Part shown: positions 9,206 to 16,452 of the stretch, one piece after another
Position numbering within the stretch: the stretch's first letter is position 1
Layout of the letters: each line of letters opens with the position of its first letter
Assembly (NCBI RefSeq): GCF_024112395.2
Contig: NZ_CP078013.2
Location: 3,658,001-3,722,000, forward strand
Direction of reading: 5' to 3'
Origin: Pseudomonas pergaminensis
GTDB lineage: Bacteria > Pseudomonadota > Gammaproteobacteria > Pseudomonadales > Pseudomonadaceae
Length of the DNA: 64,000 nt
Made by a program: the position numbers and the translations under genes
The notes under the pieces: model-generated
Database searches by the model: none
The model's input: the letters and a program-made list of their open reading frames with translations, nothing else
What the model was told of the DNA's origin: nothing

Positions 9206-10021
9206 CTAGATAGAGGCGGCCAACAGCCGCTGTGCGCGCAGCAACACCGGCGCATCCACCATCTGCCCATCGATCTGGTAGGCCCCTGCCCCATGGGCGC
9301 CGGCGTCTACCACGCGTTGGGCCCAGGCCAGGTCCGCAGCGCTCGGTGCCAGCGCTTCATGGATCACCGCCACCTGCTTGGGATGGATACACAGGGCCCC
9401 CGCAAAGCCCATTTCATAGGCATGCCGGATCGAACGGCGCAGGCCCTCGGGGTCGTCGATGGCCGGGTGTACGCCGTCCAAGGGTGCGACCAGGCCCGCC
9501 GCGCGGGAATGCACGATCAGCGCCAGGCGTGCCTGGTCCAGGGCGAACTGGGCGGCCGGGGAGTTGCTGCTCAGGTTCAGGTCCAGCGCCAGGTCCAGCC
9601 CACCGAACGACAGGCGCTGCACCTGCGGCGCCTGGGCGATTTCGGCCACGGCCAACAAGCCGCGCGCGCTCTCGATGATCGGCCAGATCACTTTGCCACT
9701 AGCCGCCACCAACGCGACCTGGGCCGCGCTCTCGACCTTGGGCAGCAATACCCCCGCTACGTTCGAGTGGGCTTTGCAGAACGCCACATCCGCGAAATGC
9801 TCGGCATGCTCCGGCGCATTGATGCGCACCCACACCTGGGCGCTGGGGTTGGCCGTCAGGAACGCCCCAAGGTTGTCCCGCGCCTGGCGCTTGAGCGGTT
9901 CTTCAACCGCGTCTTCAAAATCCACGATCACTGCGTCGGCGCCACTGGCCAAGGCTTTGGAGAATCGCTCCGGTCGGCTACCGGGCACAAACAGCGCAGA
10001 GCGCACAAGAGGGTTTGGCAT
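9206..10021 (-). CDS. ccl: CitE-family CoA-ester lyase, probable (S)-citramalyl-CoA lyase
   Basis: A 271-residue HpcH/HpaI-type aldolase of the CitE subgroup. It opens PNPLVRSALFVPGSRPERFS, the CoA-ester lyase start, followed by GADAVIVDFEDAVEEPLKRQ with the acidic residues that hold Mg2+, and later CIHPKQVAVIHEALAP. In Pseudomonas aeruginosa a CitE-like lyase with the same neighbours splits (S)-citramalyl-CoA into acetyl-CoA and pyruvate, the last step of itaconate degradation. The start at 10021 has AAGGA 8 nt upstream; a GTG at 10042 is also in frame. Without a ligand test, malyl-CoA or citryl lyase activity remains possible, but context favours citramalyl-CoA. Confidence 0.85.
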   Translation of the reverse strand: MPNPLVRSALFVPGSRPERFSKALASGADAVIVDFEDAVEEPLKRQARDNLGAFLTANPSAQVWVRINAPEHAEHFADVAFCKAHSNVAGVLLPKVESAAQVALVAASGKVIWPIIESARGLLAVAEIAQAPQVQRLSFGGLDLALDLNLSSNSPAAQFALDQARLALIVHSRAAGLVAPLDGVHPAIDDPEGLRRSIRHAYEMGFAGALCIHPKQVAVIHEALAPSAADLAWAQRVVDAGAHGAGAYQIDGQMVDAPVLLRAQRLLAASI

Positions 10022-10049
10022 CACACAATTCCTTATTGTCACACCCGAT

Positions 10050-10131
10050 GCAGGAGCTGGCTTGCCAGCGATGAGGCCCTTGAAATCAGTGCATGCTCAA
10101 GGCCGCCATCGCCGGCAAGCCGGTTCCTACA
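10050..10131. repeat. Degenerate REP pair between ict and ccl
   Basis: A left arm CAGGAGCTGGCTTGCCAGCG and a right arm ending GGCAAGCCGGTTCCTAC form a divergent REP pair in the 123-bp gap between two genes of the itaconate block. Arms differ from the GTGGGAGCGGGC type by several substitutions, so it is probably an older insertion. Confidence 0.7.
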
Positions 10132-10144
10132 ACGGGGTGCGGGG

Positions 10145-11338
10145 TCAGATAACGCCGCGGGTTTTCAGGTTCTCGATGGCTTCGGCGCTGAAGCCGAGAC
10201 GGTCGAGAATGGCTTGGCTGTGCTGCCCCAACGCGGGCACGGCGTCCATGCGCGGGGTAAAGGCGGCATTGCGGGCCGGTGGCAGCAGTGACGGCAACGG
10301 CCCCGCCGGGCTATCGACTTCGCGCCAGCTGTCGCGGGCCTTGAGTTGCGGGTGGTCCCACACGCCTTGCATATCGTTGACACGCGCACTGGCGATCTGT
10401 GCGTCCTCCAGGCGCTGGATCACCGCTTCGGCGTCAAGCTGGGCAAAGCTGTCGACGATGATCTGGCGCAGCACCTCGCGGTTGGCCGAGCGTTTGAAGT
10501 TGGCGGAGAAACGCTCATCCGTCGCCAATGCCGGCGTGAGCAGCACCTTGTCGCAGAATGCCGCCCACTCGCGCTCGTTTTGCAGGCCCAGCATCACCGT
10601 GCCGCCGTCGCCGGTGGGAAACGGCCCATAGGGATAAATCGTCGAATGCGCAGCCCCGGCACGCGGTGGCTGGGGGGCGCCGTCGAACGCGTAGTACATC
10701 GGGTAGCCCATCCACTCCACCAGGCTTTCCAGCATGCTCACGTCGATGCGGCTGCCCTTGCCCGTCTTGCCACGCAACAGCAGCGCCGAGAGGATGCCGC
10801 TGTAGGCGTACATGCCCGCCGAGATGTCGGCGATGGAACAACCGGCCTTGGCCATCTGGTCTTCGCCGGGGCCGCCGGTCACCGAGAGAAAACCGCCCTC
10901 GCTCTGGATCAGCAGGTCGTAGGCCTTCTTTTTCTCGTAGGGCCCGCCTTCGCCGTAACCGGAGATATCGCAAACGATCAGGCGCGGAAAGCGCGCATGC
11001 AACGCCTCGAACGACAGGCCCATGCGGGCCGCGGCACCCGGCGCCAGGTTCTGCACCAGCACATCGGCGTCCGCCAGCAGGGTGTCGAGAATATCGCCCG
11101 CCGCGTCTTGCTTGAGGTCAAGCGTGAGGCTTTCCTTGGAGCGGTTGGTCCACACGAAATGCGAAGCAAGGCCGCGCACGCGCTCGTCGTAGCCACGGGC
11201 AAAGTCGCCGGCACCCGGGCGCTCGACCTTGATCACTCGGGCGCCCAGGTCCGCCAACTGACGGGTGCAGAATGGCGCGGCAATCGCGTGTTCCAGGCTG
11301 ACAACGGTGATGCCGTCCAACGGTCGTTGATGAGTCAT
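10145..11338 (-). CDS. ict: Family III CoA-transferase, probable itaconate CoA-transferase
   Basis: A 397-residue CaiB/BaiF (family III) CoA-transferase. It begins PLDGITVVSLEHAIAAPFCT, has the RVIKVERPGAGDFAR element, and SIADISAGMYAYSGILSALL, in which Asp171 matches the aspartate that carries the acyl-anhydride intermediate in this family. The C-terminal part includes RVNDMQGVWDHPQLKAR. In the Pseudomonas itaconate pathway this enzyme moves CoA from succinyl-CoA to itaconate. AAGGA lies 6 nt upstream of the ATG, and the gene is 9 bp downstream of the MmgE/PrpD gene, which suggests one transcript. A formyl-CoA or other transferase role is possible, but the full gene set argues for itaconate. 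Confidence 0.87.
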   Translation of the reverse strand: MTHQRPLDGITVVSLEHAIAAPFCTRQLADLGARVIKVERPGAGDFARGYDERVRGLASHFVWTNRSKESLTLDLKQDAAGDILDTLLADADVLVQNLAPGAAARMGLSFEALHARFPRLIVCDISGYGEGGPYEKKKAYDLLIQSEGGFLSVTGGPGEDQMAKAGCSIADISAGMYAYSGILSALLLRGKTGKGSRIDVSMLESLVEWMGYPMYYAFDGAPQPPRAGAAHSTIYPYGPFPTGDGGTVMLGLQNEREWAAFCDKVLLTPALATDERFSANFKRSANREVLRQIIVDSFAQLDAEAVIQRLEDAQIASARVNDMQGVWDHPQLKARDSWREVDSPAGPLPSLLPPARNAAFTPRMDAVPALGQHSQAILDRLGFSAEAIENLKTRGVI

Positions 11339-11347
11339 GACAGTTCC

Positions 11348-12697
11348 TTAAAGCCAGCCGGCCATGGACGCGGCGTTGCGCAAGTCCCAGACCTTTTCGA
11401 TCAATCCTTCGGCCTGGGCCGAGGTGCGTGCGCCGCTGAACCGGGTGAGACGCTGGAATTTATCCGCCAATTCTTCGCGGCTCAGGGTGTTGCCCGGATC
11501 GCCCTTGGGCTCGTCGATGGCGCCGTGCAGCGTGCGGCCATCGAGGGTGGTGACGGTGACGCGGCCAAGCCAGCGTTGTGGGTAGGCGCGGTCGACGTCG
11601 GGGTCGAGGGTCATGCTGACCTTGTCGCGAAAGCGCGAGACGGCCGGGTCGGTCAGTGCCTGCTCATGAAATTCCGTGAGCCCGGCCTTGCCATGCACAG
11701 CGATCAGGCCCAGCACCGTGCCCATGGAAAATTTGGCCTGGTGCACACTGGTCGGCACGGTCACCCGCCCCAGCACATCGATGGCGCCCTGGTGCACGCG
11801 CGTTTCCACCTGGGCGATGTCGGCAGCGGCAAGGCCTTCGCGTTGCATCAGATCCAACAACGCATCGGCGGCAGGATGGGTGTGGCGGCACGAAGCGTGG
11901 AACTTGAATGAGGTTTCCAGCAGCGCCCAGCGGCTGCCGAGGTCGGCAGACAACCGGCTCGGCTCGGCATCACTGGACATGCCTGCCGCCAAGCCCTGGT
12001 CGCCTTCAAGGATATTGCGCGCGCCGGTCAGCCCATCCGCCGTCAGGTAAGCGGCGAGCAAACCATCTGCTGCAGCCTTGGCCGTGTGCAGTTGCTTGGA
12101 GTCGGCGGCGTCGCGCAAGAACTCCCACAGCCCGGCGGCCTGGGTGCCGGCGCTGCCGAGCAGGTTGATGAACTGCTCTTCGTTGAAATCCAGCAACTTG
12201 CCCACGGCAACCGCCGCCGCCAACGTGCCAACGGTCGCGGTGGTGTGAAAGATGCGGTAGTGGGAGCGGCCCATGAATTCGCCGATACGGATACCGGCCT
12301 CATAGCCGGCCACCGAAGCCAGCAGCAAATCGCGACCGGATCTGCCGAGGTCCTGAGCCGCCGCCAGCGCCGCTGGAAACACCACGGTCGCCGGGTGCAA
12401 TACGGAGCTGTTGTGCAGGTCATCCTGCTCCACCAAGTGGGACGAAGCGCCGTTGACCAGCGCGGCAAAATACGCGCTGGTGCTGGCGCCATTGACGATC
12501 ACCTGCGCTGGGCCGCTGCTCGGGCCCATCTTCTGTGCATAGCGTTCGAACAATGGAATCGGGTGCGCGCTTTGGCTCGCCAGCGCCGACGCCAGCCAAT
12601 CCAGATACAGGTCTTCGGTGCGCGCCAGCACCTCTTCAGGCAGTTGCGTGTCGTTCAACTCGGCAAGGAACCGACACAAGGCTTGGGTATGGCTCAT
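11348..12697 (-). CDS. MmgE/PrpD-family protein of the itaconate locus
   Basis: A 449-residue MmgE/PrpD protein, the fold of 2-methylcitrate dehydratase and immune-responsive gene 1 (cis-aconitate decarboxylase). Family segments include GASSHLVEQDDLHNSSVLHP, with the conserved His-Asp, and ASCRHTHPAADALLDLMQRE with a His near the active site. The family either dehydrates or decarboxylates tricarboxylates, but its role in the itaconate cluster of Pseudomonas has not been settled as far as I know. It sits between acyl-CoA dehydrogenase (10 bp) and CoA-transferase (9 bp), so it is certainly in the same operon. cis-Aconitate decarboxylase activity would be speculative. Confidence 0.87.
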   Translation of the reverse strand: MSHTQALCRFLAELNDTQLPEEVLARTEDLYLDWLASALASQSAHPIPLFERYAQKMGPSSGPAQVIVNGASTSAYFAALVNGASSHLVEQDDLHNSSVLHPATVVFPAALAAAQDLGRSGRDLLLASVAGYEAGIRIGEFMGRSHYRIFHTTATVGTLAAAVAVGKLLDFNEEQFINLLGSAGTQAAGLWEFLRDAADSKQLHTAKAAADGLLAAYLTADGLTGARNILEGDQGLAAGMSSDAEPSRLSADLGSRWALLETSFKFHASCRHTHPAADALLDLMQREGLAAADIAQVETRVHQGAIDVLGRVTVPTSVHQAKFSMGTVLGLIAVHGKAGLTEFHEQALTDPAVSRFRDKVSMTLDPDVDRAYPQRWLGRVTVTTLDGRTLHGAIDEPKGDPGNTLSREELADKFQRLTRFSGARTSAQAEGLIEKVWDLRNAASMAGWL

Positions 12698-12707
12698 GGT
12701 CGCGCCC

Positions 12708-13871
12708 TCAGAAGCTGCGTGGCAGTTCGAGCAAATGCTCGGCCACGTAGGACAGGATCAGGTTGGTGGAGATCGGCGCCACTTGGTACAGGCGCGTCTC
12801 GCGGAATTTGCGCTCCACGTCATATTCACAGGCAAACCCGAAGCCGCCGTGGGTTTGCAGGCAGGCATTGGCCGCCTCCCAGGACGCCTTGGCGGCCAGG
12901 TATTTGGCCATGTTCGCGCTCGCGCCGGCATTCTTGCCGCTGTCGTATTCCTCGCAGGCGCGCCAGCGCATCAGGTCCGCCGCCTCGATCTCGATATGTG
13001 CTTCGGCAATCGGGAACTGCACGCCCTGGTTCTGTCCGATGGGTCGGCCAAACACCACGCGGTCGCGGGCATAGGCGCTGGCCTTTTCAATGAACCAGCG
13101 ACCGTCGCCGATGCATTCGGCGGCGATCAGCGTGCGTTCGGCGTTGAGGCCATCGAGGATATATTTGAAGCCCTTGCCTTCCTCGCCGATCAGGCTGTCC
13201 AACGGCAACTCCAGGTTGTCGAAGAACAGCTCGTTGGTCTCGTGGTTGACCATGTTGGCGATGGGCTGCACGGTCAGGCCGTTGCCGATGGCTTCGCGCA
13301 GGTCCACCAGGAAAATCGACATGCCTTCGGACTTTTTTTTCACCTCGGCCAGTGGCGTGGTGCGCGCCAGCAGGATCATCAAGTCGGAATGCTGCACCCG
13401 CGAGATCCAGACTTTCTGGCCGTTGATCACGTATTTGTCGCCACGTTTGATCGCGGTGGTCTTGATCTTGGTGGTGTCGGTGCCGGTGGTGGGCTCGGTC
13501 ACGCCCATGGACTGCAGGCGCAATTCGCCGCTGGCGAGCTTGGGCAGGTAGAAGCTTTTCTGCGCTTCGCTGCCATGGCGCAGCAAAGTGAACATGTTGT
13601 ACATCTGGCCATGCACGGTGCCGGAGTTGCCACCGCAACGGTTCACTTCTTCGAGGATCACCGAGGCCTCGGCCAGGCCCAGGCCGGAGCCGCCGTACGC
13701 TTCGGGGATCATCGCCGACAGCCAGCCGGCGTCAGTCAGCGCCTTGACGAAGGCTTCGGGAAAGCCTTTCTCTTCATCGATCTTGCGCCAGTAGGCTGCA
13801 TCGAATTCTGCGCACAAGGCGCGCACGCCTTCGCGGATGGCATTGAGTTCTTCATTGTCATTGGGGTTCAT
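12708..13871 (-). CDS. Acyl-CoA dehydrogenase-like flavoprotein
   Basis: A 387-residue acyl-CoA dehydrogenase. The N-terminal helical domain leads to IPEAYGGSGLGLAEASVILE, then the FAD-binding MGVTEPTTGTDTTKIKTTAI segment and the C-terminal domain with CLQTHGGFGFACEYDVERKF. Most relatives continue into an IYEGT motif that carries the catalytic glutamate; here the equivalent reads LYQVAPISTNLIL, with no Glu, so the base must be elsewhere or the reaction differs. The start at 13871 was chosen over the longer reading because it begins the folded domain. It lies between the hydratase gene (29 bp) and MmgE/PrpD. Its substrate is unknown; a methylsuccinyl-CoA-type role is a guess. Confidence 0.88.
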   Translation of the reverse strand: MNPNDNEELNAIREGVRALCAEFDAAYWRKIDEEKGFPEAFVKALTDAGWLSAMIPEAYGGSGLGLAEASVILEEVNRCGGNSGTVHGQMYNMFTLLRHGSEAQKSFYLPKLASGELRLQSMGVTEPTTGTDTTKIKTTAIKRGDKYVINGQKVWISRVQHSDLMILLARTTPLAEVKKKSEGMSIFLVDLREAIGNGLTVQPIANMVNHETNELFFDNLELPLDSLIGEEGKGFKYILDGLNAERTLIAAECIGDGRWFIEKASAYARDRVVFGRPIGQNQGVQFPIAEAHIEIEAADLMRWRACEEYDSGKNAGASANMAKYLAAKASWEAANACLQTHGGFGFACEYDVERKFRETRLYQVAPISTNLILSYVAEHLLELPRSF

Positions 13872-13900
13872 GTAACGGCTCTCCGCCTGTTGTTCTTGGA

Positions 13901-14719
13901 TTATTCGAAATGCACGTGGGCTTGCTGCGCCAGGCCATCGGCGTTGCCGGCCCACAGTTGTGCCACGCCGTCTTCCGTCACGCGGCCGCCCAATTCAAAG
14001 GGTTGCGGCGCAATCAACGGGCGCACGCCGCGGTAGGCGAAACGGCGCAAGGTGGCGTCGGGGTGGGCACGGCAAAATGCGCGCAGGCTCAGAGTGGCGA
14101 TCAGCGGGCCGTGCACCACCAGGCCTGAATAGCCTTCGGTGCCGGTCACATAGGGGTAGTCGTAGTGAATGCGGTGACCGTTGAAAGTCACGGCGCTGTA
14201 GCGAAACAGCAGGGTTGACGTGGGCTCCACCGTTTCTCGCCATTCGCCCGGCTCCAGCGCCTCACCACTGCCTGGCTTGGGCGGTGTGGGTTCGCGGTAG
14301 ACGATGTCCTGTTCTTCACGGATCGCCAGGCGGCCATCCTGGGAGTAGTCGTGGCGCACGGTGACGAACAGCAGCGAGCCGGTGCGCCCGGTCTTTTCTT
14401 CCACTTGGGTAATGGTCGACACGCGGGTTGCCGCCTCACCGGCACGCAGCGCATGAATGAACTCAATACGCCCGCCGGCCCACATGCGATTGCGGTTGTC
14501 GGCCGGCGGCAGGAAGCCGCCACGGGCCGGGTGACCGTCGGTGCCCAGGGCGGCTTCCGGCAGCGGGTCCTGGAAGAAACACCACTGCCACAGCGGCGGT
14601 ATAGCCGCGCCATCCGCGGGCACTGCCTCGCCGAAGGTGGCAGCGATGCGTTTGAGCAGGTTATGGCTGAGGTGGTCGTGGGCGGTCTCGCTTCGGCCGA
14701 TCCAATCGGTGGCGCTCAT
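13901..14719 (-). CDS. ich: FAS1/MaoC-like dehydratase, probable itaconyl-CoA hydratase
   Basis: A 272-residue double-hotdog hydratase. The N-terminal FAS1-like dehydratase half contains GTDGHPARGGFLPPADNRNR and MWAGGRIEFIHALRAGE. The C-terminal half has NGHRIHYDYPYVTGTEGYSG then LVVHGPLIATL, where His and Asp serve as the catalytic pair in MaoC-type hydratases. Fungal HTD2-like and mesaconyl-C4-CoA hydratases share this form. In Pseudomonas aeruginosa the first gene of the itaconate cluster encodes such an enzyme, converting itaconyl-CoA to (S)-citramalyl-CoA. The start at 14719 has a GAGGA sequence upstream; a longer reading to 14797 runs through the likely promoter. It is the promoter-proximal gene of the block. 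Confidence 0.86.
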   Translation of the reverse strand: MSATDWIGRSETAHDHLSHNLLKRIAATFGEAVPADGAAIPPLWQWCFFQDPLPEAALGTDGHPARGGFLPPADNRNRMWAGGRIEFIHALRAGEAATRVSTITQVEEKTGRTGSLLFVTVRHDYSQDGRLAIREEQDIVYREPTPPKPGSGEALEPGEWRETVEPTSTLLFRYSAVTFNGHRIHYDYPYVTGTEGYSGLVVHGPLIATLSLRAFCRAHPDATLRRFAYRGVRPLIAPQPFELGGRVTEDGVAQLWAGNADGLAQQAHVHFE

Positions 14720-14806
14720 CGGGTGCAGGTCCTCGGGCAGTGAGTGTCTGCCCCGGATCATGCAAGCGCGTGCACGTTCTGAGAATTTGCATTTCAATAA
14801 ACCAGC

Positions 14807-14823
14807 GTTCGGTTATGCTGAAC
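14807..14823. promoter_or_regulatory. LysR-type T-N11-A dyad between ich and its LysR gene
   Basis: GTTC (14807-14810) and GAAC (14820-14823) form a dyad with a 9-nt middle and contain T-N11-A (T14809 to A14821), the usual core of LysR-family binding sites. It is in the divergent gap between ich and the LysR gene, as expected for a regulator controlling both. Confidence 0.6.
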
Positions 14824-14850
14824 GCCGTCCTCTATTACAACCCTATTCCC

Positions 14851-14920
14851 TGGAGCTGGGTTGCCCGCGATAGCGGTGTTGCAAGATGACCGCTATCGCC
14901 GGCAAGCCGGCTCCCACAGG
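14851..14920. repeat. Degenerate REP pair upstream of the LysR gene
   Basis: TGGAGCTGGGTTGCCCGCGA on the left and GGCAAGCCGGCTCCCACAGG on the right form an imperfect REP pair, with GATAGCGG/CCGCTATC inside. It ends 25 bp before the LysR ATG, so it is likely part of that gene's leader. Confidence 0.72.
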
Positions 14921-14945
14921 TCTTAAGAACGTCTGGGAGTCTTGC

Positions 14946-15836
14946 ATGCACTTCGATCTGGCCGACCTGCGCCTGTTTATCCATATCGCCGAATCCCCCA
15001 GCCTGACCCAGGGCGCCAAGCGCGCGTTCCTCTCGCCGGCCGCCGCCAGTGCGCGAATCAAGGCCCTCGAAGGCCAGCTCGACACGCGCCTGCTGTACCG
15101 CGACAGCCGTGGCGTGGAAATCACCCCGGCCGGCGAGCGCTTGCTGCACCATGCGCGGCTGATCATGCGCCAGGTCGACTACCTCAAGAGCGAATTCACC
15201 CAGTACGGCGTGGACTCGGCCGGGCACATCCGCATCTTCGCCAACACCACAGCGGTCACCGAATTCTTGCCCGAAGTGCTGGCGGGGTTCCTGTCGCAAC
15301 GGCCCGGCGTGACCGTCGACCTGCAGGAGCGCCTGTCCCGCGACATCGTACGCGGCGTGCTCGATGGCACCAGCGACATGGGCATTATTGCCGGGCCTGT
15401 GGAAGCGGCGGGTTTGCAGGTGCTGCATTTCAGCACGGATGAATTGGTGTTGATGGTGCCGGTCGGCCACCCGCTGGCGGAGCAAGCCTCGGTGACCCTG
15501 GAACAGACCCTCGCCTACCAGCATATCGGCCTGCATGAAGGCAGCACCTTGCTGAGCTTCTTGCGCGAACACGTCGAGCGGCTGGGCAAGCATTTGTCTC
15601 TGCGTATCCAGGTCTCGAGCTTCGAGGCGATTTGCCGGATGGTCGAGGCCGGCGTGGGCATTGGCATCATTCCGGAGTCCGCCGCTGTGCGCCACAGTCG
15701 CACCATGCAATTGGTCGCGGTCAAGCTCGATGAACCCTGGGCGATTCGCGAACGCAGCATCCTGGTGCGGGAGCTGGAGGCGTTGCCCGGCACCATTCGT
15801 GCGTTGATCGCCACGTTGATGCCGCAAAGCGCCTAA
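14946..15836 (+). CDS. LysR-family regulator, probable activator of the itaconate locus
   Basis: A 296-residue LysR regulator. The N-terminal helix-turn-helix is FDLADLRLFIHIAESPSLTQ followed by GAKRAFLSPAAASARIKALE; the effector domain includes GVGIGIIPESAAVRHSRTMQ. It is divergent from ich, like the LysR gene beside the itaconate cluster of Pseudomonas aeruginosa, and a T-N11-A dyad lies between them. The effector is probably itaconate or its CoA ester, by inference from position. The start at 14946 begins the domain; an in-frame start at 14886 would translate a REP arm and was rejected. Confidence 0.88.
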   Translation: MHFDLADLRLFIHIAESPSLTQGAKRAFLSPAAASARIKALEGQLDTRLLYRDSRGVEITPAGERLLHHARLIMRQVDYLKSEFTQYGVDSAGHIRIFANTTAVTEFLPEVLAGFLSQRPGVTVDLQERLSRDIVRGVLDGTSDMGIIAGPVEAAGLQVLHFSTDELVLMVPVGHPLAEQASVTLEQTLAYQHIGLHEGSTLLSFLREHVERLGKHLSLRIQVSSFEAICRMVEAGVGIGIIPESAAVRHSRTMQLVAVKLDEPWAIRERSILVRELEALPGTIRALIATLMPQSA

Positions 15837-15869
15837 GCTGATCAGTCACCTTACCAAAGGAGTCAGCCC

Positions 15870-16358
15870 ATGCAGCTTGAAGGTTCCTGCCATTGCGGCG
15901 CCGTGACGTTCAGCCTCGACAGCGCCCACCCCTACCCGTACCAGCGTTGCTACTGCTCGATCTGTCGCAAGACCCAGGGCGGTGGCGGTTATGCGATCAA
16001 CCTCGCCGGCGATACCCAAAGCCTGAAGGTGCGCGGGCGCAAACTCATTTCGATCTACCACGCCAGGCTCAAGCCCGAAGGCGCCAGCCGTGCCCATGCA
16101 AGCACTGCCGAACGGCACTTCTGTTCGCAATGCGGCAGCGCCTTGTGGTTGTTCAGCCCGGAGTGGCCGGAGTTGATCCACCCGTTTGCCTCGGCCATCG
16201 ACACGCCGTTGCCGGTGCCGCCGGAGCATACGCACCTGATGCTGGGGTCGAAGGCGCCGTGGGTGGAGGTCACGGTGCGCAAGGGTGACCTGCAGTTCGA
16301 GGAGTACCCTGAAGAGTCGATCGCCCAATGGCATGAACGTAACGGCCTGACCCGTTAA
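15870..16358 (+). CDS. GFA-family zinc protein
   Basis: A 162-residue protein of the GFA family (glutathione-dependent formaldehyde-activating enzyme / CENP-V domain). The two zinc-site motifs are visible: SCHCGAVTF near residue 6 with RCYCSICRKTQGG around residue 32, and HFCSQCGSALW around residue 88. The family is named for an enzyme that speeds the reaction of formaldehyde with glutathione, but most members have not been tested and some may bind other thiols. GGAG 9 nt upstream supports the ATG. It follows the LysR gene by 33 bp on the same strand. The function is not certain. Confidence 0.88.
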   Translation: MQLEGSCHCGAVTFSLDSAHPYPYQRCYCSICRKTQGGGGYAINLAGDTQSLKVRGRKLISIYHARLKPEGASRAHASTAERHFCSQCGSALWLFSPEWPELIHPFASAIDTPLPVPPEHTHLMLGSKAPWVEVTVRKGDLQFEEYPEESIAQWHERNGLTR

Positions 16359-16452
16359 CAGTCTTTGACAGTTTCTCGACAAAGCTGCCAAAGACCGCTG
16401 GGCGTTGCGCCCCTAGCATTCGAGCATCCAAACCACCTGCCGGGTGCTCTTC

